Shown: in pieces, positions 18,889 through 26,297 of the stretch
Numbering within the stretch: the stretch's first letter is position 1
Layout of the letters: every line of letters starts with the position of its first letter
From: Ignavibacteriales bacterium
GTDB taxonomy: Bacteria > Bacteroidota > Ignavibacteria > Ignavibacteriales > Ignavibacteriaceae
Assembly: GCA_020061465.1 (NCBI GenBank)
Contig: JAGUYG010000036.1
Coordinates: 1 to 48,034 of the forward strand
Direction: 5' to 3'
DNA length: 48,034 nt
Program-made: the position numbers and the translations under genes
The notes under the pieces: generated by a model
Databases searched by the model: none
The model's input: the letters and a program-made list of their open reading frames with translations, nothing else
Told to the model about the DNA's origin: nothing

Positions 18889-20859
18889 ATGAGAATTTTT
18901 ACAGCCAAAGTAAAGCTCATTGCAGCAAGTGTTATTTTGTTTTCATCAATCGCACTCTCTCAGATACCCGATTTCCATTGGAGTACCAAAGGAAGCGGAA
19001 CACTTAATGATCAAGGGATGGCAATTGCTGTCGACCAAATGGGATATGTTTATGTAACGGGTCAATTCTTTTCTACTGCACTCTCCTTTGCACCCGGTCT
19101 TACTATCACAATGCCGGGAGGCAGCGGCAATTGCGATTTCTTCCTGGCTAAATTCGATCCGATGGGAAATGCAATTTGGGGTATGAATGGCGGCGGTACT
19201 TTAACCGACCGCGGCTACGGCGTCACGTTCGATCATCAAGGACAATTATTAGTTACCGGTCATTACTTCGGTACTGCAACTTTTGGATCGCATACGATGA
19301 CAAGCTCGGGCAACCTCGATGCTTTTACATTTAAAGCAGATACCGCCGGAAATATAATCTGGATGAAAGAAGGTAAAAGTGTATCGCAGGTTTCTACCCG
19401 CGGAATCGCATCCGATTATTACGGTAATGTGGTTATAACAGGTTATTATGGAAGTGCAACAGTAGACTCAGTTCGGTTTGATGACATAAAATTAGTTACA
19501 AACGGTGCAAGAGATGTATTTACAGTTAAGTATAACAATAACGGCGATGTTTTGTGGGGACGAACAGGCGGCGGCGTATTAAGCGGTGAAGAAGGCAAAG
19601 CGGTTGCAGTTGATATCGCCGGGAATGTTTATGTAACCGGTATGTATAACGACACAGCATCTTTCGGATCAGTCACTCTCAACGGCAACGGCGGCTCCGA
19701 AATATTCATAGTGAAATATGATGCCGACGGTAATTTAGCCTGGGCAAAAACTGCAGGCGGTCTTAAAACAGATGTCGGTTATGGAATTGCTTTAGATGGA
19801 TTAGGAAACTTATATGTATGCGGAAATGTTGACAGCGCTGCTACGTTTGAAAGCACTAATGTTTTAACGGCAGGCGGATACGATGCCTTTGTTGCTAAGT
19901 ACGATACTTCCGGAAATCTTATTTGGGTTAGTCTTGCAGGCGGTGCCGCTAATGATGTTTACTTGGATATTGCGGTTGACCGCTTTGGATATTGTGTAAC
20001 AACAGGATACTTCAACGGTCCGGCAACTTTCGGTTCATTCGTGCTAGATGGTTATGCCGGCGATGATGCAAGTTTTGTTAAATATGATCAAAGCGGCGGT
20101 GTATTATGGGCAAAGGAAGGAATCGGGACAGATAACGATCGTGGAATTGCAGTAACAGCCGATGGCGGCGGTAATCTTATTGCATCCGGTTATTTCAAAA
20201 GCTGGGTAAAATTCGGCAGCGATTCTCTTGTATCAGCCGGCGTTGAAGATGTGTTCATTATAAAAATTGGCGATAACATCATCCCCGTTGAACTTGCATC
20301 ATTTACCGGAAATTTTGAAGACGGTATGGTTACGCTTAAATGGTTAACAGTTACAGAACTGAATAATTACGGTTTTGAAATAGAAAAAAGTTTTGACAAA
20401 ACAAATTTTGATAAGATAGATTTTGTTAAAGGAATCGGAACTACGACCGAAAAACAATTTTATACTTACATCGATAATGATGTAAAAACCGGTAAGACTT
20501 ATTACAGGCTTCGTCAAATTGATTTCGACGGCACGTTTTCATATTCCAATATTATCGAAGTGGATATAAATATTCCATCGAAGTTTGAACTTGAACAGAA
20601 CTATCCGAATCCGTTTAATCCTTCAACATCAATCAAATACAGCCTTGCTGCAAAATCCAAGGTTGAGTTGAAGGTTTATAACATTCTAGGTAAAGAAGTT
20701 GCACTGCTTGTTAACGATACTCAAGATGCAGGCAGCTATGAAGTTCAATTTTCCGTAGGATCCTTTGGAAATGCAGAAAAATTATCCAGCGGAATTTACA
20801 TATACGAATTGAATGCAGGAGCTTTCAGCGCGAAGAAGAAGATGATGTTAGTCAAGTAA
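18889..20859 (+). CDS. T9SS-exported SBBP-type beta-propeller protein
   Basis: This is a secreted repeat protein. The signal peptide (about 1-25) precedes SBBP-like blades (about 30-460), recognised by repeated GN-x-Y/V-VTG-x-F/Y and FxAKYD-type motifs. An Ig-like linker follows (about 465-560; VELASFTG), then a T9SS type A domain (about 570-656; NYPNPFNPST, KVYNILGKEVALLV). A strong AGGAGG precedes the ATG. The last 250 bp and the following spacer are nearly the same as at the end of the gene at 23418, including the tail KKKMMLVK, but this copy has a small insertion (SVGSFG) in the sorting domain. The function of the propeller is unknown. Confidence 0.87.
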   Translation: MRIFTAKVKLIAASVILFSSIALSQIPDFHWSTKGSGTLNDQGMAIAVDQMGYVYVTGQFFSTALSFAPGLTITMPGGSGNCDFFLAKFDPMGNAIWGMNGGGTLTDRGYGVTFDHQGQLLVTGHYFGTATFGSHTMTSSGNLDAFTFKADTAGNIIWMKEGKSVSQVSTRGIASDYYGNVVITGYYGSATVDSVRFDDIKLVTNGARDVFTVKYNNNGDVLWGRTGGGVLSGEEGKAVAVDIAGNVYVTGMYNDTASFGSVTLNGNGGSEIFIVKYDADGNLAWAKTAGGLKTDVGYGIALDGLGNLYVCGNVDSAATFESTNVLTAGGYDAFVAKYDTSGNLIWVSLAGGAANDVYLDIAVDRFGYCVTTGYFNGPATFGSFVLDGYAGDDASFVKYDQSGGVLWAKEGIGTDNDRGIAVTADGGGNLIASGYFKSWVKFGSDSLVSAGVEDVFIIKIGDNIIPVELASFTGNFEDGMVTLKWLTVTELNNYGFEIEKSFDKTNFDKIDFVKGIGTTTEKQFYTYIDNDVKTGKTYYRLRQIDFDGTFSYSNIIEVDINIPSKFELEQNYPNPFNPSTSIKYSLAAKSKVELKVYNILGKEVALLVNDTQDAGSYEVQFSVGSFGNAEKLSSGIYIYELNAGAFSAKKKMMLVK

Positions 20860-20900
20860 ATATTCTTAAGCCTTTGAACGACAAAGGAGGTTTGAATATC

Positions 20901-20940
20901 AAAAACCTCCAACGTCACTGTTTTAGATGTTGAAGGTTGC
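20901..20940 (+). terminator. Terminator-like hairpin after the SBBP gene
   Basis: The stem cctccaacgtc/gatgttgaagg is imperfect in this copy and is followed by TTTT. The GGAGGTTT just upstream could pair with the same AACCTCC arm, giving two exclusive folds. Intact copies lie at about 25880-25922 and 26131-26172. Confidence 0.5.
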
Positions 20941-20955
20941 TTTTAATCGTTTAGT

Positions 20956-20984
20956 TGTAGGTCAACTTGCCAAGTTGACCTACA
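20956..20984. repeat. Palindromic repeat TGTAGGTCAACTT/AAGTTGACCTACA, copy 1
   Basis: The arms are 13 bp, perfect, with a 3-nt centre. Further copies lie at 21196-21224, 25946-25966 and 26197-26217. Confidence 0.8.
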
Positions 20985-21004
20985 GTTTCAGCTTTGATTA
21001 ATTG

Positions 21005-21050
21005 AGAATGAGTGCGCAGAACGAATCGATTTTAGTCCTGCGCTTATTCT
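21005..21050 (+). promoter_or_regulatory. Leader hairpin copy A upstream of a truncated receptor start
   Basis: AGAAT/ATTCT forms the base and GCGCAG-AC/GT-CTGCGC the upper stem, ending 10 nt before an ATG. The same structure precedes the intact receptor start (26239-26284) and a second truncated start (25991-26036). Paired base changes between copies keep the stem. Confidence 0.45.
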
Positions 21051-21060
21051 TCAAATTATT

Positions 21061-21104
21061 ATGATTAAAAAAATACTACTTGCATATCGTTTACTAATTA
21101 GTAA
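21061..21104 (+). pseudogene. Truncated 5' end of a TonB receptor gene, copy A
   Basis: The codons read MIKKILLAYRLLIS, matching the start of the intact receptor at 26298 (MKKILLAYFLLIG). After about 14 codons the match is cut off by the palindrome at 21104. An open frame of 71 codons continues through repeat DNA to 21276 but has no protein-like character, so I treat it as a remnant. Confidence 0.6.
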
Positions 21105-21136
21105 CCTTCGAGGTCTTAATCATCGACCTCGAAGGT
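21104..21136. repeat. Palindrome ACCTTCGAGGTC/GACCTCGAAGGT, copy 1
   Basis: This is a 12-bp perfect stem with a 9-nt loop, placed exactly where the truncated receptor start loses homology. A second copy lies at 26089-26121. Confidence 0.8.
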
Positions 21137-21195
21137 TTGAATATCAAAAACCTCAAACGTCACTGCCTTGGACGTTGGAGGTTGCTTTTAATCGT

Positions 21196-21224
21196 TGTAG
21201 GTCAACTTGCCAAGTTGACCTACA
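21196..21224. repeat. Palindromic repeat TGTAGGTCAACTT/AAGTTGACCTACA, copy 2
   Basis: This is the same 29-bp palindrome as at 20956-20984. The homology to the other spacer ends at about this point. Confidence 0.8.
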
Positions 21225-21419
21225 AAACGCGTTACACAAAGAAATTCGAAGAGTAGAGATGACATCTTTTATTTAATAATCAAACTTGTAGCATAATATC
21301 GTCGACACTCGAATATTGATGATTGATGGTACAGCAAAAAAGATATCATCTCTTAACTGTAAGTAAGGTAACTTATTAGCTTTTTTTATTGTTGAACTAT
21401 TACTCTTGTAGGGGAATGA

Positions 21420-23372
21420 ATGAAAAATAAAGTGCGGCTCTCGATCCAGATTATTATTCTCGGGCTGATTGCTTACGTAGCAATCAGACCATTATTCGAC
21501 AGCAGCTATTTAGCAGACTTTGAATCTTATTGTCCTTTTGGGGGATTAGCATCTCTCGGAAGCAAACTAAATCAAGGAACGATGTCCTGCAACATGAGCG
21601 AGGTTCAGTTGCTGCTTGGCATCGGTTTGATTGTAGGAGTTATTCTGGTGGGAAAATTATTTTGCGGTTATATATGTCCGATAGGTTCGGTAACAGAATG
21701 GCTGGGAAAGTTAGGTGAAAAATTAAGAGTTCGAATCGATATGCCATCGCTAATCGATAGACCGCTTCGTCTGCTAAAGTACGGAATTCTATTTGCAGCA
21801 CTTTACTATACCATGACTTCAAGTGAATTATTCTGCAAAGAATTCGATCCGTATTTCGCAAGTGTCTATCTGTTCGATAACACAGACATTACTTTATATT
21901 TTGCAATTCCGGCATTTGCCTTAACGGTGCTCGGTGCTATTTTCTTTAGACTATTCTGGTGCAAGTACTTATGTCCGCTTGGTGCATTAAGCAACATATT
22001 CTTAAATGTAGCGGGCGCCGGTGCAGTAATATTAATATTCGTAATTGCAAATCTTTTAGGCGCTCAGTTAAGCTATGTTTGGCTCGTATTAGGAATTATA
22101 ATTGTCGGTGCCGTTACGGAATTAGGTTTTATGCGAAGCTTTTTGCTTCCTGCACCTAAGATTACACGTGATACTTCATTTTGTTCTGACTGCGGTATTT
22201 GCGATTCAAAATGTCCGCAGGGAATTAAAATTTCTGAATTTGAAAAAGTAAACCACATAGATTGTAACTTGTGCTCGGATTGTGTATTCGAATGCCCCAC
22301 ATCAAATTCATTAACAATCGGCAGCAAAGAGAAATATAAGTATTTGGCACCCGCTGCAGTTGTTCTGCTTATTGCACTTAGTCTTGGTGCGGCGTCAGAT
22401 TTTGAACTTGCAACCATTTCGGAAAAATGGGGTGATTATGAAAATGTTAATACAATGCAAGTATACGAACAGTCGGGAATAAAAAATGTGAAATGCTACG
22501 GCAGTGCGATGTCGCTTAAAAATAATCTTGTAAATGTGGATGGAATTTATGGAATAGATGCATTCGCAAAATCCCACACTGTAAAAATATTTTACGATCC
22601 TGCTGAGATATCAGAGACGAAGGTTAAAGCATCAATCTTTACTCCTATAAAGATGGAAACGCGTAAAATGAAAGAAGGAGAGCTTGCTGAACTTAGTGTT
22701 TGGGAAGCACACGTTTATGGTTTGTTCGACTTGATAGACTTTAACAATATGTTTTATACATTAAGAGAAGATGAAGGGGTTTACGGATTTGAAACCCACT
22801 TTGGAGAGCCCGTAATTGCGAACATCTTTTATGATCCGGTAAAAACAAATCCTATGACGATTAAAAACCAAATAGAAAAGAAAAAGATTACAGTTAAAAA
22901 ACAAACCGGTACTGAAACTATCGAATTAAACTTTAAAGTGGATAAGAACAGCAAAGAGAGTGGTACAATTAACATTGCAGATTACAGACAGAGAATATTC
23001 AGAACTTACGATAGGAAATTCAATAAGTATAAAGAATACGATTTCAACCGGCTTTCTGTCCTTGTCTTTCCGATGCCCGAAGCCGGTGTTCCTGCTCTAA
23101 GAAGATATTTTGGTTCATTAACAAGTCATCTTTCTGCCGATGATGGAATTGTGAGATTTTCAACAAGATACAATGAAATGCCTATGGCTTATGTATTCTT
23201 CGATCCTAATCAAACCGATGCGGAAAAAATAAAAACTGCCTTAGTTAAGGAGAAATTAACTGTCTTTATAAGCGAAACGGAAACTAAGGATATTGATAAT
23301 CCCTTCAAGATTAATCCCAAGGGAGAAATTTATCCCGCCGGAGAAATCCCGATAGACAAGGAAAATTTATGA
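21420..23372 (+). CDS. NapH/NosR-like membrane ferredoxin with degenerate HMA-like domains
   Basis: This is an inner-membrane iron-sulfur protein. About five membrane segments lie in the first 235 residues. The hallmark CxxxCP pairs are Cys82/Cys86 (CGYICP) and Cys181/Cys185 (CKYLCP), and an early conserved SYCPFGG holds Cys38. Two 4Fe-4S motifs follow: Cys255, 258, 261, 265 and Cys282, 285, 288, 292. After another hydrophobic segment (about 305-325) come three HMA-fold-like repeats (about 340-405, 425-490, 540-615), each ending in an F-x-DP strand. The first keeps only Cys359 and Met364 (CYGSAM) where metal-binding HMA domains have CxxC. Electron transfer across the membrane to an envelope partner is likely from the family. 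The link to the receptor locus is by position only. Confidence 0.85.
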   Translation: MKNKVRLSIQIIILGLIAYVAIRPLFDSSYLADFESYCPFGGLASLGSKLNQGTMSCNMSEVQLLLGIGLIVGVILVGKLFCGYICPIGSVTEWLGKLGEKLRVRIDMPSLIDRPLRLLKYGILFAALYYTMTSSELFCKEFDPYFASVYLFDNTDITLYFAIPAFALTVLGAIFFRLFWCKYLCPLGALSNIFLNVAGAGAVILIFVIANLLGAQLSYVWLVLGIIIVGAVTELGFMRSFLLPAPKITRDTSFCSDCGICDSKCPQGIKISEFEKVNHIDCNLCSDCVFECPTSNSLTIGSKEKYKYLAPAAVVLLIALSLGAASDFELATISEKWGDYENVNTMQVYEQSGIKNVKCYGSAMSLKNNLVNVDGIYGIDAFAKSHTVKIFYDPAEISETKVKASIFTPIKMETRKMKEGELAELSVWEAHVYGLFDLIDFNNMFYTLREDEGVYGFETHFGEPVIANIFYDPVKTNPMTIKNQIEKKKITVKKQTGTETIELNFKVDKNSKESGTINIADYRQRIFRTYDRKFNKYKEYDFNRLSVLVFPMPEAGVPALRRYFGSLTSHLSADDGIVRFSTRYNEMPMAYVFFDPNQTDAEKIKTALVKEKLTVFISETETKDIDNPFKINPKGEIYPAGEIPIDKENL

Positions 23373-23417
23373 TTCATCTTAATAAACTATTCACCATAAC
23401 AAAATAGTGAGGTCACA

Positions 23418-25838
23418 ATGAAAAAGTTATTTACCGTTTTAATCGTTTGTGCTTTTACGGTAATTACGTTCGGTCAAGTATTTGACTGGCAGTGGCAGAA
23501 TCCCAAGCCTCATGGAAATACCATGAGAGCAGTGAAGATTCTAGGTCCCAATACAATCGTTGCCCTTGGTGCAGCAGGTACAGTTCAAAAAACAACCAAC
23601 AATGGGATTACGTGGGAAGTTTCCTATGTAGATCTGCAAGGACGCGAATTCAGAGGAATTGATTTCGTCAGTGCCTCTATAGGTTACGCATGCGGATCAA
23701 TCGGACTGCTTGCAAAAACCACAGACGGCGGCAGTACATTTACCATATTAGATGGCTCAACTACCGAGCTGTTATATGATATTGATTTTATCGATGCAGA
23801 CACAGGTTTTGTGAGCGGGGCTAACGGAACTTTGTTAAAAACTACCGATGGAGGTACAACATGGAACCCTGTTACAACTCCGGTTACAAATGCAATCTAT
23901 GCGGTCTGTGCACAAGCGCCGGATAATCTTTTTATCGGTACAGTTTCAACCGGTGCTACACAGCGTTTAAGCCGCTCTACTGATTACGGTGCAACCTGGG
24001 TTGAAATTACACCCGCAGGTTTGGCACAAACTATCTGGGATATAAATTTCATCAATACCACTATAGGCTGGGTTGCAACTCAAAACGGCGGCAGAGTTTA
24101 TTATACCACCGATGCCGGCGCTACATGGGGTAATACTGTGGTAAACGGGCTTATCGTACCCAACACAGTTAAATTTAAAGATGCTTTAACAGGTTTTGTG
24201 GTTAATAATAACAACGGTGATGTATATAAAACTACCGATGGCGGACTCACCTGGGCTGCATCAGGTACCGCAGGTGAACCTCTTTATGCTGTTGATGTAA
24301 GCAATAGCACGGTCTACGCTGTGGGCAGAAGCGGTTCAACCTGGAAGAGCACCGATGAAGGAAATAATTATTTTGCTGCCTTCGATGCTGTTACAGTTGG
24401 TCAAGTAAGGTATATCCGTTTTGTTAATTCAACCACTGGTTATGCTTCTACGGGTTCAACAACCACAACAGATTCTCTGGGTTACTTACTCAAAACTACT
24501 AACGCCGGTATGACCTGGACAGATGTTGGATATAACTTTAAACATTTAGTCTATTCATTTGCATTAGCTTCAAGCAATGTTTGGTACATCGGCAGAGGCA
24601 GAAATGCTATATTTAAAACTACCGACGGCGGAGCTACTTTTGTTGAGCAGGCTCAGCCAATCACTTCGGCAACTGCACACTTTTATGATATTGGTTTTGT
24701 CGATGAGAATAATGGTTACGCATCTACTTCGACCGGAGGTATAATAAAAACAACTGATGGAGGCACTACCTGGGAAAATGCTAATTCTCCGTTTGGAACA
24801 ACCGCCGTATATGCCATAAATGTTTTTAGTGCAAATAAGGTTCTGGCTGTTGGCGGAAGCGCTAAAGCATTTATGACTACCGACGGAGGTGCTACCTGGG
24901 AAGCAGTTACTACTAATATCCCGGGTAATTTCTTTACTACAAGATTCTTAAATGATAATTATGGTATTATCGCAGGATTTAATTCGCCTAACCCCGTCGC
25001 GGCTAAAACTACTGACGGAGGTACAACTTGGACTCCATTAAACTTCCCGGTTGAATTCGACGGTAATAGTTTGTGGGCTATCGGATATAGAGATGAAAAT
25101 TATATCTGGTTAGGCGGAATAAATGGATCCATTTATTTCACTACCGATGGAGGAACATCCTGGACTAGTTCGAAACCAGTTTCAGGAAATGCTATGTATA
25201 GCATCAGTATCGTGAATAATGACATGTGGATTTCAGGCGGTAACGGTACTATTCTGAAAGGTTACTCCGATCCAAACATTCCTGTAGAGCTTGTTTCTTT
25301 CAATGCAAGTGTGAACGGTAAAGACATTAATCTTGTTTGGAAAACTGCAACCGAATTAAACAACAGCGGATTTGAAGTTGAAAGAAGATATGCAAACGCA
25401 GGCTGGGAAAAGATTGGTTTTGTTGCAGGCAAGGGAACCACTACGGAAATCTCTCATTACTCTTATACCGATACTCCTGCTAAAACAGGTGTAATTCAAT
25501 ACAGATTAAAACAGGTTGATTACGACGGAACATTCGAATATTCCCAAATCGTTGAGGTCGATTTAACAGCACCAGTTAAATTTGCTTTGTCACAAAATTA
25601 TCCGAATCCGTTTAATCCTGCAACCTCGATTAAATACAGCTTAGCGGCAAAATCTAAGGTTGAGTTGAAGGTTTATAACATCCTCGGTAAGGAAGTTGCA
25701 CTTCTTGTAAATGAGACACAAGATGCAGGAAATTATGAAGTCCAATTCAACGCAGAAAAATTATCAAGTGGAATTTACATATACGAATTGAATGCAGGAG
25801 CGTTTAGCGCGAAGAAGAAGATGATGTTAGTCAAATAA
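23418..25838 (+). CDS. T9SS-exported YCF48-type beta-propeller protein
   Basis: This is a secreted propeller protein. A signal peptide (about 1-19) precedes about a dozen YCF48-like blades (about 22-620) with the repeated KTTDGGxTW motif. An Ig-like linker (about 630-715; VELVSFNASV) and a T9SS type A domain (about 720-806; NYPNPFNPAT, KVYNILGKEVALLV) follow. The final 250 bp and downstream spacer are duplicated at the end of the gene at 18889, although the propellers themselves are of different types. It lies 45 bp behind the membrane ferredoxin with its own ribosome site (GTGAGGT), so the two may be co-transcribed. The blade count is approximate. Confidence 0.88.
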   Translation: MKKLFTVLIVCAFTVITFGQVFDWQWQNPKPHGNTMRAVKILGPNTIVALGAAGTVQKTTNNGITWEVSYVDLQGREFRGIDFVSASIGYACGSIGLLAKTTDGGSTFTILDGSTTELLYDIDFIDADTGFVSGANGTLLKTTDGGTTWNPVTTPVTNAIYAVCAQAPDNLFIGTVSTGATQRLSRSTDYGATWVEITPAGLAQTIWDINFINTTIGWVATQNGGRVYYTTDAGATWGNTVVNGLIVPNTVKFKDALTGFVVNNNNGDVYKTTDGGLTWAASGTAGEPLYAVDVSNSTVYAVGRSGSTWKSTDEGNNYFAAFDAVTVGQVRYIRFVNSTTGYASTGSTTTTDSLGYLLKTTNAGMTWTDVGYNFKHLVYSFALASSNVWYIGRGRNAIFKTTDGGATFVEQAQPITSATAHFYDIGFVDENNGYASTSTGGIIKTTDGGTTWENANSPFGTTAVYAINVFSANKVLAVGGSAKAFMTTDGGATWEAVTTNIPGNFFTTRFLNDNYGIIAGFNSPNPVAAKTTDGGTTWTPLNFPVEFDGNSLWAIGYRDENYIWLGGINGSIYFTTDGGTSWTSSKPVSGNAMYSISIVNNDMWISGGNGTILKGYSDPNIPVELVSFNASVNGKDINLVWKTATELNNSGFEVERRYANAGWEKIGFVAGKGTTTEISHYSYTDTPAKTGVIQYRLKQVDYDGTFEYSQIVEVDLTAPVKFALSQNYPNPFNPATSIKYSLAAKSKVELKVYNILGKEVALLVNETQDAGNYEVQFNAEKLSSGIYIYELNAGAFSAKKKMMLVK

Positions 25839-25861
25839 ATATTCTTAAGCCTTCGAACGAC

Positions 25862-25928
25862 AAAGGAGGTTTAAATACTAAAAACCTCCAACGTCACTGC
25901 CTTGGACGTTGGAGGTTGCTTTTAATCG
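25862..25928 (+). terminator. Terminator-like hairpin after the YCF48 gene
   Basis: The stem AACCTCCAACGTC/GACGTTGGAGGTT is 13 bp, perfect, and followed by TTTT. The GGAGGTTT at 25866-25873 can pair instead with AAACCTCC, so two exclusive folds are possible. Confidence 0.6.
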
Positions 25929-25945
25929 CAATAAGTTTATGTGAT

Positions 25946-25966
25946 GGTCAACTTAACAAGTTGACC
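25946..25966. repeat. Palindrome GGTCAACTT/AAGTTGACC, copy 3
   Basis: The arms are 9 bp, perfect, with an AAC centre. This is a diverged copy of the palindrome at 20956-20984. Confidence 0.75.
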
Positions 25967-25990
25967 TGCAGTTTCAGCTTTGATTAATTG

Positions 25991-26036
25991 AGAATGGGTG
26001 CGCAGGGCTAATTGATTTTCGCCCAGCGCTTATTCT
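25991..26036 (+). promoter_or_regulatory. Leader hairpin copy B
   Basis: The base is AGAAT/ATTCT and the upper stem is GCGCAGGGC with GCCCAGCGC (one mismatch), 12 nt before a truncated receptor ATG. The GGC/GCC pair here replaces AC/GT pairing in the other copies, a compensatory change. Confidence 0.5.
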
Positions 26037-26048
26037 TCAAATGATAAT

Positions 26049-26132
26049 ATGAAAAAAATACTTCTTGCATATTGTTTACTAATTAGTAACCTTCGAGGTC
26101 TTAATCAGCGGCCTCGAAGGTTTGGATACTAA
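26049..26132 (+). pseudogene. Truncated 5' end of a TonB receptor gene, copy B
   Basis: The frame reads MKKILLAYCLLIS, then continues through the palindrome at 26089 to a stop at 26130, 27 codons in all. The first 12-13 codons match the intact receptor gene that starts 249 bp downstream. It could still be translated as a short leader peptide, but its origin is clearly a partial duplication. Confidence 0.65.
26089..26121. repeat. Palindrome ACCTTCGAGGTC/GGCCTCGAAGGT, copy 2
   Basis: This is a 12-bp stem with one G-T type wobble position, interrupting the truncated receptor start exactly as in copy 1 at 21104-21136. Confidence 0.75.
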
Positions 26133-26178
26133 AAACCTCCAACGTCACTGCCTTGGACGTTGGAGGTTGCTTTTAATC
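26131..26178 (+). terminator. Second copy of the terminator-like hairpin
   Basis: The stem AACCTCCAACGTC/GACGTTGGAGGTT with a TTTT tail is identical in its stem to the copy at about 25880. It now lies inside the leader of the receptor gene, where it could attenuate read-through. Confidence 0.55.
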
Positions 26179-26196
26179 GCAATAAATTTATAAGAT

Positions 26197-26217
26197 GGTC
26201 AACTTGGCAAGTTGACC
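26197..26217. repeat. Palindrome GGTCAACTT/AAGTTGACC, copy 4
   Basis: The arms are 9 bp, perfect, with a GGC centre, 101 bp before the start of the intact receptor. Confidence 0.75.
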
Positions 26218-26238
26218 TACAGTTACTTTGATTAATAG

Positions 26239-26284
26239 AGAATGGGTGAGCAGGACAAATTGATTTTAGTCCTGCGCTTATTCT
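26239..26284 (+). promoter_or_regulatory. Leader hairpin copy C, directly before the intact TonB receptor
   Basis: AGAAT/ATTCT forms the base and GAGCAGGAC/GTCCTGCGC the upper stem, ending 13 nt before ATG 26298. Its closeness to the start could affect translation. No known riboswitch consensus was recognised. Confidence 0.45.
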
Positions 26285-26297
26285 TCAAATGATAATA

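Larger units (their letters stand above)
20860..21419. other. Structured spacer duplicated from the region before the second TonB receptor
   Basis: The spacer holds hairpins at 20901-20940, 20956-20984, 21005-21050, 21104-21136, about 21146-21186 and 21196-21224, plus a truncated receptor start at 21061. The first part (to about 21225) is a copy of 25839-26220. The remainder up to 21419 is unrelated and featureless apart from a GGGG-containing ribosome site before the ferredoxin gene. Confidence 0.75.
25839..26297. other. Structured leader spacer with two tandem repeat units
   Basis: Two units of about 251 bp begin at 25880 and 26131. Each contains a terminator-like hairpin, a GGTCAACTT palindrome, a covarying leader hairpin and a receptor-like start codon region. 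The second unit runs into the intact TonB receptor gene. Confidence 0.8.

Noticed and set aside
21061-21276. 71-codon open frame as a real gene
   Set aside because: Only its first 14 codons resemble a protein (a receptor start). The rest runs through palindromic repeats present elsewhere as non-coding DNA.
21420-23372. Copper-exporting ATPase because of the HMA-like domains
   Set aside because: There is no P-type ATPase core (no DKTGT motif); the body is a membrane ferredoxin.
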